From NCBI GenBank assembly GCA_035637115.1, contig DASPXV010000197.1, forward strand, positions 12,526 through 76,525: a stretch of DNA of 64,000 nt. The letters are read 5' to 3'. The notes under the pieces were generated by a model. It was given only the letters and a program-made list of their open reading frames with translations, did not search any database and was not told the origin of the DNA. The first letter of the stretch is position 1; each line of letters starts with the position of its first letter. Positions 26,527-33,617 of this stretch are shown here, piece by piece. Origin of the DNA: JAICSD01 sp035637115. Its GTDB lineage: Bacteria; Acidobacteriota; Vicinamibacteria; Vicinamibacterales; 2-12-FULL-66-21. A program made the translations under genes and the position numbers.

Positions 26527-27132
26527 ATGCCGAGAACGGCTGCACTCTGCTGCCTGTGCGTGCTTGCCGGCGCAGGATCGGCGGCGGCGGAGTGGCACAT
26601 CACGCCCATGGTCGGCCTGACCTTCGGCGGAAGCACGACGCTTCAGGATCCGGACAACGCAACGGGAGATGTGCACGCGTCGGTCGGCCTTGCGGGCACA
26701 TGGTTATCGCCAGGGATTTTCGGCGCCGAAGCGATCGCCACCACGACGCCCGGCTTTTTTCAGTCCGACACGGGCACGTTCATCGACACCAGCCGTTCCA
26801 CCGTCCTCATGGGCAACATCATCGTCACAGCGCCGCGAAGGTTCACGGAGTACTTTCTCCGGCCGTTCGCATCGGGCGGCTTTGGCGTGATCCGCGTCTC
26901 CGAGCGCGACATCAAGGCGGCGCTTGCAAGCCACGTCATCGACGTGAGGGCGAATCTCGCCGGCTTCAATATCGGCGGCGGCGCGATCGGATTCTTCTCG
27001 CAGGGCGTAGGTGTGAGATTCGACCTGCGCTACTACAGCACGATTCACGGTACGGATCAGGGCGCGAATGCGCTCGGCGAGGCGCACCTGCGCTACATGG
27101 TGGCGTCCGCCGGCCTCGTCATTCGCCGCTAG
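26527..27132 (+). CDS. Outer-membrane beta-barrel protein (OmpA/OmpW-like)
   Basis: The start is ATG 26527 (MPRTAALCCLCVLAGAGSAAA), giving a signal peptide; the upstream extension to 26488 is less likely. The 201-residue protein has alternating hydrophobic strands (HITPMVGLTFGGST, HASVGLAGTWLSPGIFGAEAIA, FLRPFASGGFGVIRV, VRFDLRYYSTIHG, LRYMVASAGLVIRR) as in 8-stranded barrels, and glycine-rich turns. It starts seven bases after the serine-hydrolase-like gene, so it is probably the end of that operon. No functional residues can be named. Confidence 0.78.
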   Translation: MPRTAALCCLCVLAGAGSAAAEWHITPMVGLTFGGSTTLQDPDNATGDVHASVGLAGTWLSPGIFGAEAIATTTPGFFQSDTGTFIDTSRSTVLMGNIIVTAPRRFTEYFLRPFASGGFGVIRVSERDIKAALASHVIDVRANLAGFNIGGGAIGFFSQGVGVRFDLRYYSTIHGTDQGANALGEAHLRYMVASAGLVIRR

Positions 27133-27193
27133 CCTTCCTCGAGGCCTGAGCCCCTTTACCAGCCCTTCGCGCCTTCCCCATTGAGGTGAAGCG

Positions 27194-27643
27194 ATGAGGG
27201 CGATGGCACTCGTCTCGGCCGTGTTGTTGTGTGCGGCTCCCGTAGCGGCCCAGGAAACGTTCAAGCAGGTGTGGGTGACGCAAGCCGACTCGGGCGAAGT
27301 GATCCGCGGACGGATTGTCGAGTTGAGCCGCGAATCCATGGCCTTGCTCACGCCGGACAACCGCCGGGTGGAGTTGCCGATCGATCGTGTCCTGCGGATC
27401 GAGACGCGTGGGGATTCGCTCAAGAACGGCGCCGCGATCGGTGCGGCGGTCATGGGAGGGATGGTTCTTCTCGCATGCCACGAGAGCGGTTGCCTGCCCT
27501 TCGTCGCGACCGACGTCGCGGTCGGCGCCGTGCTTGGTGCCGGCATCGACGCCCTGAACGGCGGCCGGACCGCGATCTACATCCGTCCCGCCACGGCCGC
27601 GACCAGCCGGAAAGCCGCGGTGCAGTTCAAGCTGCGCTTCTAG
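27194..27643 (+). CDS. Exported hypothetical protein with glycine-zipper-like segment
   Basis: A 149-residue protein with a signal peptide (MRAMALVSAVLLCAAPVAAQ) and a beta-rich first half (GEVIRGRIVELSRESMALL, RRVELPIDRVLRIETRG) that resembles the small SH3-like domains found in related exported proteins. Residues about 88-120 are hydrophobic with glycines (IGAAVMGGMVLLACHESGC, VGAVLGAGID). AGGTG is present eight bases before the ATG. It converges on the EF-P gene and overlaps its stop by four bases. I do not recognise a named family. Confidence 0.72.
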   Translation: MRAMALVSAVLLCAAPVAAQETFKQVWVTQADSGEVIRGRIVELSRESMALLTPDNRRVELPIDRVLRIETRGDSLKNGAAIGAAVMGGMVLLACHESGCLPFVATDVAVGAVLGAGIDALNGGRTAIYIRPATAATSRKAAVQFKLRF

Positions 27644-28215
27644 GCGCGGCCCGCGAACTCGCGCGTTTCGGTGTGGACCTTCACCTTTTCCCCCTCCTTG
27701 ATGAACAGGGGCACGCGGATCTCGAGGCCTGTTTCCAGCGTCGCTGACTTCGTCACGCCGCCGCTCGCGGTGTCTCCGCGCACGCCGGGCTCGGTCGACG
27801 TGACGGTCAGCTCGATGTGCGGCGGGAACTGCAGCCCGATCGGACGGCCGTTGTATTTCTGCACCTGGACGAGGACGTTGTCGACCAGCAGGAAACGATC
27901 CTCGCCAACGATCTCCGGCCGCAGCGTCATCGTGTCGAACGTGTCCTGATCCATGAAGTGGTAGCCGGCGCTGTCGGCGTACTGGAACATCGCGTCCACC
28001 ATCTCGAGGTCCGGTTCCGCGAACTTGTCCCCCGCTTTGAACGTCTTGTCGAAGACAGCACGCGTGAGCAGGTTGCGCATCTTGATGCGGACCAACGTCT
28101 GCCCGCCGCGCGCCGTCGGGCGCGACACGTCCACGTCGATGCAGTGGTAGGGCGCCCGCTCGTGCTCGAAGAACATCTTCCGCTTGATCTCGATTGCTTC
28201 AATCAGCGCAGCCAT
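27640..28215 (-). CDS. Elongation factor P, EfpL/YeiP-like
   Basis: The start is ATG 28213-28215 (MAALIEAIEIKRKMFF), 191 residues, three-domain EF-P length. Typical EF-P phrases are present: VRIKMRNLLTRAVFDKTFKAGDKF, FQYADSAGYHFMDQDTFDTM, RFLLVDNVLVQVQKYNGRPIGLQFP and the final domain GVRGDTASGGVTKSATLETG with VPLFIKEGEKVKV. The loop that reaches the ribosomal peptidyl-transferase centre reads SRPTARGGQ, with Arg36 where lysine is normal. The PTARGG form is like EfpL/YeiP. It relieves stalling at proline-rich stretches; an unmodified or differently modified tip is likely. The start is 21 bp from the divergent ABC-ATPase remnant. Confidence 0.85.
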   Translation of the reverse strand: MAALIEAIEIKRKMFFEHERAPYHCIDVDVSRPTARGGQTLVRIKMRNLLTRAVFDKTFKAGDKFAEPDLEMVDAMFQYADSAGYHFMDQDTFDTMTLRPEIVGEDRFLLVDNVLVQVQKYNGRPIGLQFPPHIELTVTSTEPGVRGDTASGGVTKSATLETGLEIRVPLFIKEGEKVKVHTETREFAGRA

Positions 28216-28236
28216 AGCCGTATATTGTAGCGTCCC

Positions 28237-28425
28237 ATGCCCGCCGTTCTGGAAACGAATGACCTGAGAAAGCATTACCAGATGGGCGCGACCACTGTGC
28301 GCGCCCTCGACGGCGTCTCCCTCACGGTCGAGCAGGGAGAGTTCGTCGGGCTGCTCGGCACGTCCGGATCGGGCAAGTCAACGCTCCTGAATCTCATCGC
28401 CGGACTCGATCGCGCGACGGACGGA
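28237..28425 (+). pseudogene. N-terminal stub of a MacB/LolD-type ABC ATPase
   Basis: About 63 residues of a good ABC ATPase: LETNDLRKHYQMG, TVRALDGVSLTVEQGEFVGL and a perfect Walker A, LLGTSGSGKSTLLNLIAGLD. The likeness stops at RATDG (28425), where the Q-loop, signature and Walker B should follow; the rest of the open frame is antisense to the 3' end of pilT. The gene has therefore lost two thirds of its length. It is the only trace of an ABC ATPase in a window with six intact permeases. Confidence 0.85.
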
Positions 28426-28479
28426 CGCTGCGCAGCTCCCGGCGTGACGTTTCGGGACGCACGACTGAGGCGAGTAACG

Positions 28480-29616
28480 CTAAGCGGGAGAGCCGGCTGG
28501 TTTCGCGGCCTTCGCATCCGCAGGCAGGCCGACATTGATCCCCGCGCGTTTCAACGCGGCATCGAAGCCCCCCTTGTCCACGGCTTTCGCGTAAGCCTCC
28601 GCCGGCTCGACAAGCTTCTTCATCACCAGCTCCATCAGCGCGTCGTTCAGGCTCACCATCCCGTTGGCCTTGTTGACCTGCATGATCGAGGGAATCTGGA
28701 ATGTCTTCCCTTCGCGAATTAGGTTGCTCACTGCCTGCGTCGCAATCAGCACCTCGAGCGCGGCAATGCGTCCGCCGCCGATCTTCCGGCATAACGTCTG
28801 GGCGATGACGCCCTTCAGTGACTCCGACAGCATGATCCGGATCTGTGCCTGACGGTCCGCCGGGAACTGATCGATGACGCGATCTACCGTTGACGCGGCC
28901 GTCGTCGTGTGAAGCGTCCCGAACACGAGGTGTCCTGTTTCCGCGGTCTCGATCGCGATCGCGACGGTCTCCAGGTCGCGCAACTCGCCGACGAGGACAA
29001 TGTCCGGATCTTCACGCAGCGCCGCGCGCAGCGCGTCCTTGAAGGAGTCCGTGTGCGTCCGGACCTCGCGCTGGTTGATCAGGCACTTTTGGTTGTCGTG
29101 GACGAACTCAATCGGATCCTCGATTGTGATGATGTGATCCGGCCGCGACTTGTTGATGTGGTCGATCATCGCGCACAGCGTCGTCGATTTCCCCGACCCT
29201 GTCGGGCCCGTGACCAGGATCAAGCCCTTGTTCAGCGCGCACATGTTAAGAATGTGCGGCGACAGTCCCAGTTGCTCCGCGGTGAGGATCTTCGAGGGGA
29301 TGACGCGGAAGACCGCGCCGGGACCGCGGCGGTCGGCGAACACGTTGGAGCGAAACCGCGCCAGGCCGGAGATCTCGTACGCGAAGTCGGTATCGTGCCG
29401 CTCGGAGTATTCCTTCCGGTTCTTTTCCGGCATGATCGGCGCGAGCAGCTGCACGACGTCCTGTCCGCTCAGCACGGTGGCCGCCGGATCGAGCACCTGC
29501 ATGTGCCCGTCCTTGCGGATCATCGGCGGGGAGCCCACGCTCAGGTGCAGGTCGGACGCGCCGGCTTTCACCATGGCGTGAAACAGCTGATCGATCAGGG
29601 GCGCGGTGTCGCTCAA
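28480..29616 (-). CDS. pilT: Type IV pilus retraction ATPase PilT
   Basis: A 378-residue PilT. The best start is the TTG at 29614-29616, which overlaps the upstream TGA as TTGA and gives a normal PilT N-terminus (SDTAPLIDQLFHAMVKAG, then ASDLHLS); ATG choices would cut into this. Walker A is GPTGSGKSTT. The Asp box is ITIEDPIEFVH, Walker B is DIVLVGELRDLETV, and the His box is TGHLVFGTLHTTTA, all intact. PilT powers pilus retraction at the inner-membrane base for twitching motility. No other pilus genes lie in the window. The C-terminal tail (GLPADAKAAKPAGSPA) is low-complexity. Confidence 0.93.
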   Translation of the reverse strand: MSDTAPLIDQLFHAMVKAGASDLHLSVGSPPMIRKDGHMQVLDPAATVLSGQDVVQLLAPIMPEKNRKEYSERHDTDFAYEISGLARFRSNVFADRRGPGAVFRVIPSKILTAEQLGLSPHILNMCALNKGLILVTGPTGSGKSTTLCAMIDHINKSRPDHIITIEDPIEFVHDNQKCLINQREVRTHTDSFKDALRAALREDPDIVLVGELRDLETVAIAIETAETGHLVFGTLHTTTAASTVDRVIDQFPADRQAQIRIMLSESLKGVIAQTLCRKIGGGRIAALEVLIATQAVSNLIREGKTFQIPSIMQVNKANGMVSLNDALMELVMKKLVEPAEAYAKAVDKGGFDAALKRAGINVGLPADAKAAKPAGSPA

Positions 29617-30110
29617 GGTCCTTGTACCTCTGTAATGGCGGCGATGTGGGCGGCGTTCACGATGAGCGTCGAGTCGCCGGCTTCCACGTACCGGAACACT
29701 TCCGGTTGCCGCGTCCAGTCGCTCAGCCGATCGCGTCCTTCCGGGCGCGACACGCGGACGACGCCGTCGATGCGCTGTCCATTGGACAACATCACCGACA
29801 CTTCGCGGGGCGTCGCGACCGCGTATCCGGGATCGCGTTTCTCCTCGCGATCGAAGATCTCGGCGAAGATCAGGTGCGCGCGGTTGTAGAGCACCGCCCG
29901 CGGCCCGGCCCGGTCGATCTCGAACGGAAAAAAACCAGCTTCCGAATTCAGGAGGTCCACGACGCGTTCGGGCCCATCGTGGCTCGCACTGCCCGCAACG
30001 AAGAAACATCCCTTCACGGTTTCTCCGCCTGCCAGAGTCAGAACCGCGTCCGCGCGCCGCTTTTCAAAGGCAAACCCGGACTTCGCGGGTTCGGGAGTCA
30101 TATCGGTCAC
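29613..30110 (-). CDS. Hypothetical protein co-translated with PilT
   Basis: A 165-residue protein with no signal peptide. It seems to hold two similar beta-rich units: DAVLTLAGGETVKGCFFVAG with FFPFEIDRAGPRAVLYNRAHLIFAEI, and VSVMLSNGQRIDGVVRVSRP with FRYVEAGDSTLIVNAAHIAAITEV. The second half of each contains an NxAHI turn, so this is probably an internal duplication of a small barrel-like (PilZ- or Sm-like) domain. Its TGA overlaps the TTG of pilT, so it is likely to act with the pilus motor. I do not recognise a named family. Confidence 0.75.
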   Translation of the reverse strand: MTDMTPEPAKSGFAFEKRRADAVLTLAGGETVKGCFFVAGSASHDGPERVVDLLNSEAGFFPFEIDRAGPRAVLYNRAHLIFAEIFDREEKRDPGYAVATPREVSVMLSNGQRIDGVVRVSRPEGRDRLSDWTRQPEVFRYVEAGDSTLIVNAAHIAAITEVQGP

Positions 30111-30163
30111 TTATCGGCCGAACAATGATCGTTCAAAAGGGGTCTAGAATACTCGGCAATTCC

Positions 30164-30169
30164 GGAGGA
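30164..30169 (+). promoter_or_regulatory. Strong ribosome binding site of the aldolase-like gene
   Basis: GGAGGA lies four bases before the ATG at 30174, one of the few full Shine-Dalgarno sequences in the window. A TAGAAT at 30145-30150 could be the -10 box, but no good -35 is visible. Confidence 0.7.
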
Positions 30170-30173
30170 ACCA

Positions 30174-31178
30174 ATGCGCGTTGGTACGAAGATCGTAATC
30201 GTGGGCGTGATCATGTCGGGGAGCGCCGCCGTCGGCGCAGGCCATAACCGCACACACCTGAATCCCATGATCGAGCTCCACGCGCAGAAGAAGCCGATCT
30301 TCGGACTCTACGCACCGAGCAACGCGCGCGGTCGCAATCGAGGAACCGCCGCGCCAGGTACAACCGCGCCGGTCACGCCGCCGCCGGCGCCGCCCGTCCT
30401 CAAGACACCGGCGGAACTTGCGAAGGACGCGCTCGCGTACGACAAGAGCGACTTCGTCTTCGACGGGACGATGGAAGGAGGAGTCGATCGCGGCATTCCC
30501 GCATTCACCGCGTTCGTAAGTGCGATGGCGGATGAATCCGCTCCGGACGTGCGATGGAAACATCCGCTCTCCGTGAAGACGCCTGAGATTGCTCCCGATC
30601 CCGTAAAAGCGATCGACAACATCAGCCGCCAGTTGAACCTCGGCGTCAGCACGATCGTGTTCGTCGGCGTCGAGAGCGCGGATGAAGTGAAACAGGGCCT
30701 TGCGGCGATGCGCTTCAAGTCAAAGGGAGGCACGCGCCCTGAAGAAGTCGGCAGTGCGCCGAAGTACTGGGGCATGTCCGATAACGAATATCGCGACAGG
30801 GCGGATGTGTGGCCGCTGAATCCGAACGGCGAGCTCACGAACTGGACGATCGTCGAGAGCAAGGTGGGACTCGCGCACGTGCGCGAGATCGCCGCGGTGA
30901 AGGGGATCAGTGTGCTCTTCCCTGGCGCAGGTACGCTGCGCGGCGTCTTCACCACGACCGATGCCGAGGGGAAGCGGACGTTTGATGCCGACGGCTGGGA
31001 AGCCGCGATCCAGCAGGTGCTCGCCGCGTGCAAGGAGTTCAACGTGCAGTGCGGCTATCCTGCGACGGAGACCGACATTGAAACCCGCATGAAGCAGGGT
31101 TTCAGCGTCTTCATCATGAACTGGGGCGATCCCGGATTCCGCGCGGTGGACATCGGCCGCAAGGCCGCCGGCGGCTAG
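30174..31178 (+). CDS. Exported HpcH/HpaI aldolase-like protein
   Basis: A 334-residue protein with an N-terminal hydrophobic export segment (IVIVGVIMSGSAAVGAG) and a proline-rich link (VTPPPAPPVLKTP). The rest is an HpcH/HpaI-type barrel: DFVFDGTMEGGVDRG, VSTIVFVGVESADEVKQGLAAMRF, IVESKVGLAHVREIAAVKGI and SVLFPGAGTLRG. In classical enzymes the first segment contains EHG and the last GPADL; here they read MEGG and GAGTL, so the usual base histidine and one metal aspartate seem to be missing, while the glutamate of VES remains. It may be a divergent lyase or an inactive relative. Export of such a protein is unusual. Confidence 0.75.
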   Translation: MRVGTKIVIVGVIMSGSAAVGAGHNRTHLNPMIELHAQKKPIFGLYAPSNARGRNRGTAAPGTTAPVTPPPAPPVLKTPAELAKDALAYDKSDFVFDGTMEGGVDRGIPAFTAFVSAMADESAPDVRWKHPLSVKTPEIAPDPVKAIDNISRQLNLGVSTIVFVGVESADEVKQGLAAMRFKSKGGTRPEEVGSAPKYWGMSDNEYRDRADVWPLNPNGELTNWTIVESKVGLAHVREIAAVKGISVLFPGAGTLRGVFTTTDAEGKRTFDADGWEAAIQQVLAACKEFNVQCGYPATETDIETRMKQGFSVFIMNWGDPGFRAVDIGRKAAGG

Positions 31179-33605
31179 CTACTCGTGCCGCAAGGCAATC
31201 ATCGGGTCGACGCGCATCGCGCGGCGCGCGGGCAGCGCACAGGCGATCACGCCCACGATCATCAGCATCGCCGCGACGGCAGCGAACGCAATCGGATCGA
31301 ACGCCGACATCCTCCAGACACTGCGCGCGAGGAGCCGTCCGGCCACGATGCTCCCGACGAGGCCGAGAGCGGTGCCCGCAAGCAGCAGGCGTGAGCCGCG
31401 CCCGATGATCATTCGCGCGATGGCGCTGGCATCGGCGCCAAGCGCCATCCGAATCCCGATTTCCTGCCGTTCCTGCGCGACGGCGCTGGACATCACGCCA
31501 TAGACGCCTACGAGGGCGAGCGCGAGTCCTACCGCCGCGAATACCGATAACAGCACCAGGTTGAATTTCGGCGTCGCGAACTGGGTGTCCCGCAAGATCG
31601 CGTCGAGGGTCAGGATCGCCGTCACCGGCTGTCCCTTGTCAACCGCATAAATCTGGCTGACGACCGCGCGGCTTACGGCTGCGGGATCTCCGTGGGTACG
31701 GACGACGAGCAGGTTCGACATGCCGGCGGCGGTGAACGGAATGTAGATCTCCGGCATGACCGGATCGGTGAGCCCGGCGTTCAAGGTGTCGTGCACCACG
31801 CCCACGATCTGAAATGTCACGTTCGCGGCGGAAAAGGGCGCGTCCTTGAGCCGAGGGAGCCGAACGATCTGGCCAAGCGGCGAGGCGGTCAACCGGCTGC
31901 GCACGAAGCGCTCGTTGACCAGCGCGACCGGCTCAGCGCCGTTGACGTCCCCGTCGGTGAACAGGCGTCCGGCCGCCAGTCGGATGCCGACGACGTTGGT
32001 GTAGTCCGCACTCACGTGATGCACCTGCACGGGATCGGTGTTCGGCGCCTGTCCGGGAATCTCCGCCGCGGTCCACATGTTGCCCATCGGATGCAGCCCG
32101 CTGTTCACGGCGGCCGCCGCCACGCCCGGCACCGCGTTCACCTTCCGCAGCACCTCCTGAAAGAACGCGATCCGATGCGGCGCGTCCGGATACTTCTGAG
32201 GCGACAACGGCACACGCATCGTCAGCACGCGATCGGCCGGGACACCGAGAACCACCTGCTGCATCGCCACGAAAGCGCGCAGCAGCACGCTCGAGCCGGC
32301 AAGCAGCACGAGGGAGAGCGCCACTTCGGCGATCACCAGCGTCCGGCGAAGCAACGCCTGCCTCGAGTTTCCCGCCAGGCTCCGGCCGACCTCGCGCATC
32401 GAGCCCGCGAGATCGCGCCTGCTGCTGTGCAACGCCGGCGCGAGGCCGCACACGACACTCGTGAGCGCGGACAGCGCGAGTGCGAAGAGGAGCACACGCG
32501 TGTTGAGCGCGATCTCCGATTCGTCAGGAATCGTGCCGGGAGGCACGAGCGAGAGAATCGCCGGCAGGCCGCCGTACGCGAGCAGCGTGCCCAGCACACC
32601 GGCGCCGAGCGAGAGGATGAGGCTCTCGGTCAGCAGCTGGCGCACCAGGCGCCCGCGACCCGCACCGAGCGCCGCGCGCACGGTCATTTCGCGCTGTCGC
32701 GCCGCCGCTCTCGACAGCAGGAGATTCGACACGTTCGCGCACGCGATCAGCAGCAGCAGACCGACCGCCGCAAGCAGCACCCAGATGTCCCCGCTGATCC
32801 CGCTTCGAAACGTCTGTTTGAACGGGAGAAGACCGACGCGCCACGCGTCGGGGAACTGTCCCGGCTCCTTCTTCTTCAGGTCCGCGATGATCGGCCCCAG
32901 ATCCGCTTCCGCCTTTGCATCCGTTACGCCCGGCTTCAGCCGTCCGAGCAGGTGCACGTTGCGGACCCCTTCAGTGATCCTTCCGCGCTCGAGCGTGATG
33001 GGCAGATACACGTCCGCGCCGCGCCACATGAAACGCTTCGGCATCACGCCGATGACCGTACGCATCGTGTCGTTGAGCCGAAGCTGGCGGCCGAGCACGT
33101 TGGCATCGCCGCCGAACTGGCGCTGCCAGAACCGATAGCCGAGCACGACGACCGGCTCGGCGCCAGGGCGGGCGTCCGCCGCCGTCGGTGTCCTTCCAAT
33201 GAGCGGCGGAACGCCCATCACCTCGAAGGTATTGAACGTGCCGTGGTTCCCGCGCAATCGCTGCGGGTCGCCGTCTCCCGTCCACAGCACGTCGCTGATC
33301 GTCGAGGCGATGATTCCATCGAAGATCGTGCTCCGCTCGGCGATTTCGACGAACTGATCGACCGAATATCCGGTCCGGAAGCCGCGCCGCGCTGCGTTCG
33401 ACACACGCACGCTCATGAGACGGTCCACGTCCTTGTAGGGAAATGGATCGAGGACGACCGCCTGGAGGACGCTGTAGATCGCGGTTGTGGCCATGATGCC
33501 GAGCGCCAGCGACATGACCGCGACCAGCGTAAATCCCGGACTGTGCAACAGCCCGCGCACGCCGAACTGAACGTCGCGCCAGAACTGATCGACCCATTGC
33601 CGCAT
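31179..33605 (-). CDS. ADOP permease, third of a tandem trio
   Basis: An 808-residue double-unit permease. The N-terminus is VQFGVRGLLHSPGFTLVAVM with LGIMATTAIYSVL, where the usual LGIGANT is changed to LGIMATT. The first FtsX block is LLIACANVSNLLLSRAAARQREMTVRAALGAGRG, the second VGVYGVMSSAVAQERQEIGIRMALGADASAI, ending LPARRAMRVDPMIALRHE. A perfect AGGAGG at 33612-33617 overlaps the stop of the preceding permease, so translation is coupled. It is the last gene of the minus-strand set 38602-31179 and ends one base after the stop of the plus-strand aldolase gene. Confidence 0.92.
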   Translation of the reverse strand: MRQWVDQFWRDVQFGVRGLLHSPGFTLVAVMSLALGIMATTAIYSVLQAVVLDPFPYKDVDRLMSVRVSNAARRGFRTGYSVDQFVEIAERSTIFDGIIASTISDVLWTGDGDPQRLRGNHGTFNTFEVMGVPPLIGRTPTAADARPGAEPVVVLGYRFWQRQFGGDANVLGRQLRLNDTMRTVIGVMPKRFMWRGADVYLPITLERGRITEGVRNVHLLGRLKPGVTDAKAEADLGPIIADLKKKEPGQFPDAWRVGLLPFKQTFRSGISGDIWVLLAAVGLLLLIACANVSNLLLSRAAARQREMTVRAALGAGRGRLVRQLLTESLILSLGAGVLGTLLAYGGLPAILSLVPPGTIPDESEIALNTRVLLFALALSALTSVVCGLAPALHSSRRDLAGSMREVGRSLAGNSRQALLRRTLVIAEVALSLVLLAGSSVLLRAFVAMQQVVLGVPADRVLTMRVPLSPQKYPDAPHRIAFFQEVLRKVNAVPGVAAAAVNSGLHPMGNMWTAAEIPGQAPNTDPVQVHHVSADYTNVVGIRLAAGRLFTDGDVNGAEPVALVNERFVRSRLTASPLGQIVRLPRLKDAPFSAANVTFQIVGVVHDTLNAGLTDPVMPEIYIPFTAAGMSNLLVVRTHGDPAAVSRAVVSQIYAVDKGQPVTAILTLDAILRDTQFATPKFNLVLLSVFAAVGLALALVGVYGVMSSAVAQERQEIGIRMALGADASAIARMIIGRGSRLLLAGTALGLVGSIVAGRLLARSVWRMSAFDPIAFAAVAAMLMIVGVIACALPARRAMRVDPMIALRHE

Positions 33606-33611
33606 GGTTCG

Positions 33612-33617
33612 CCTCCT
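33612..33617 (-). promoter_or_regulatory. Shine-Dalgarno AGGAGG inside the stop of the upstream permease
   Basis: On the minus strand AGGAGG sits six bases before the ATG at 33605 and overlaps the TAG (33616-33618) of the upstream permease. This marks coupled translation of the two permeases. Confidence 0.75.
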
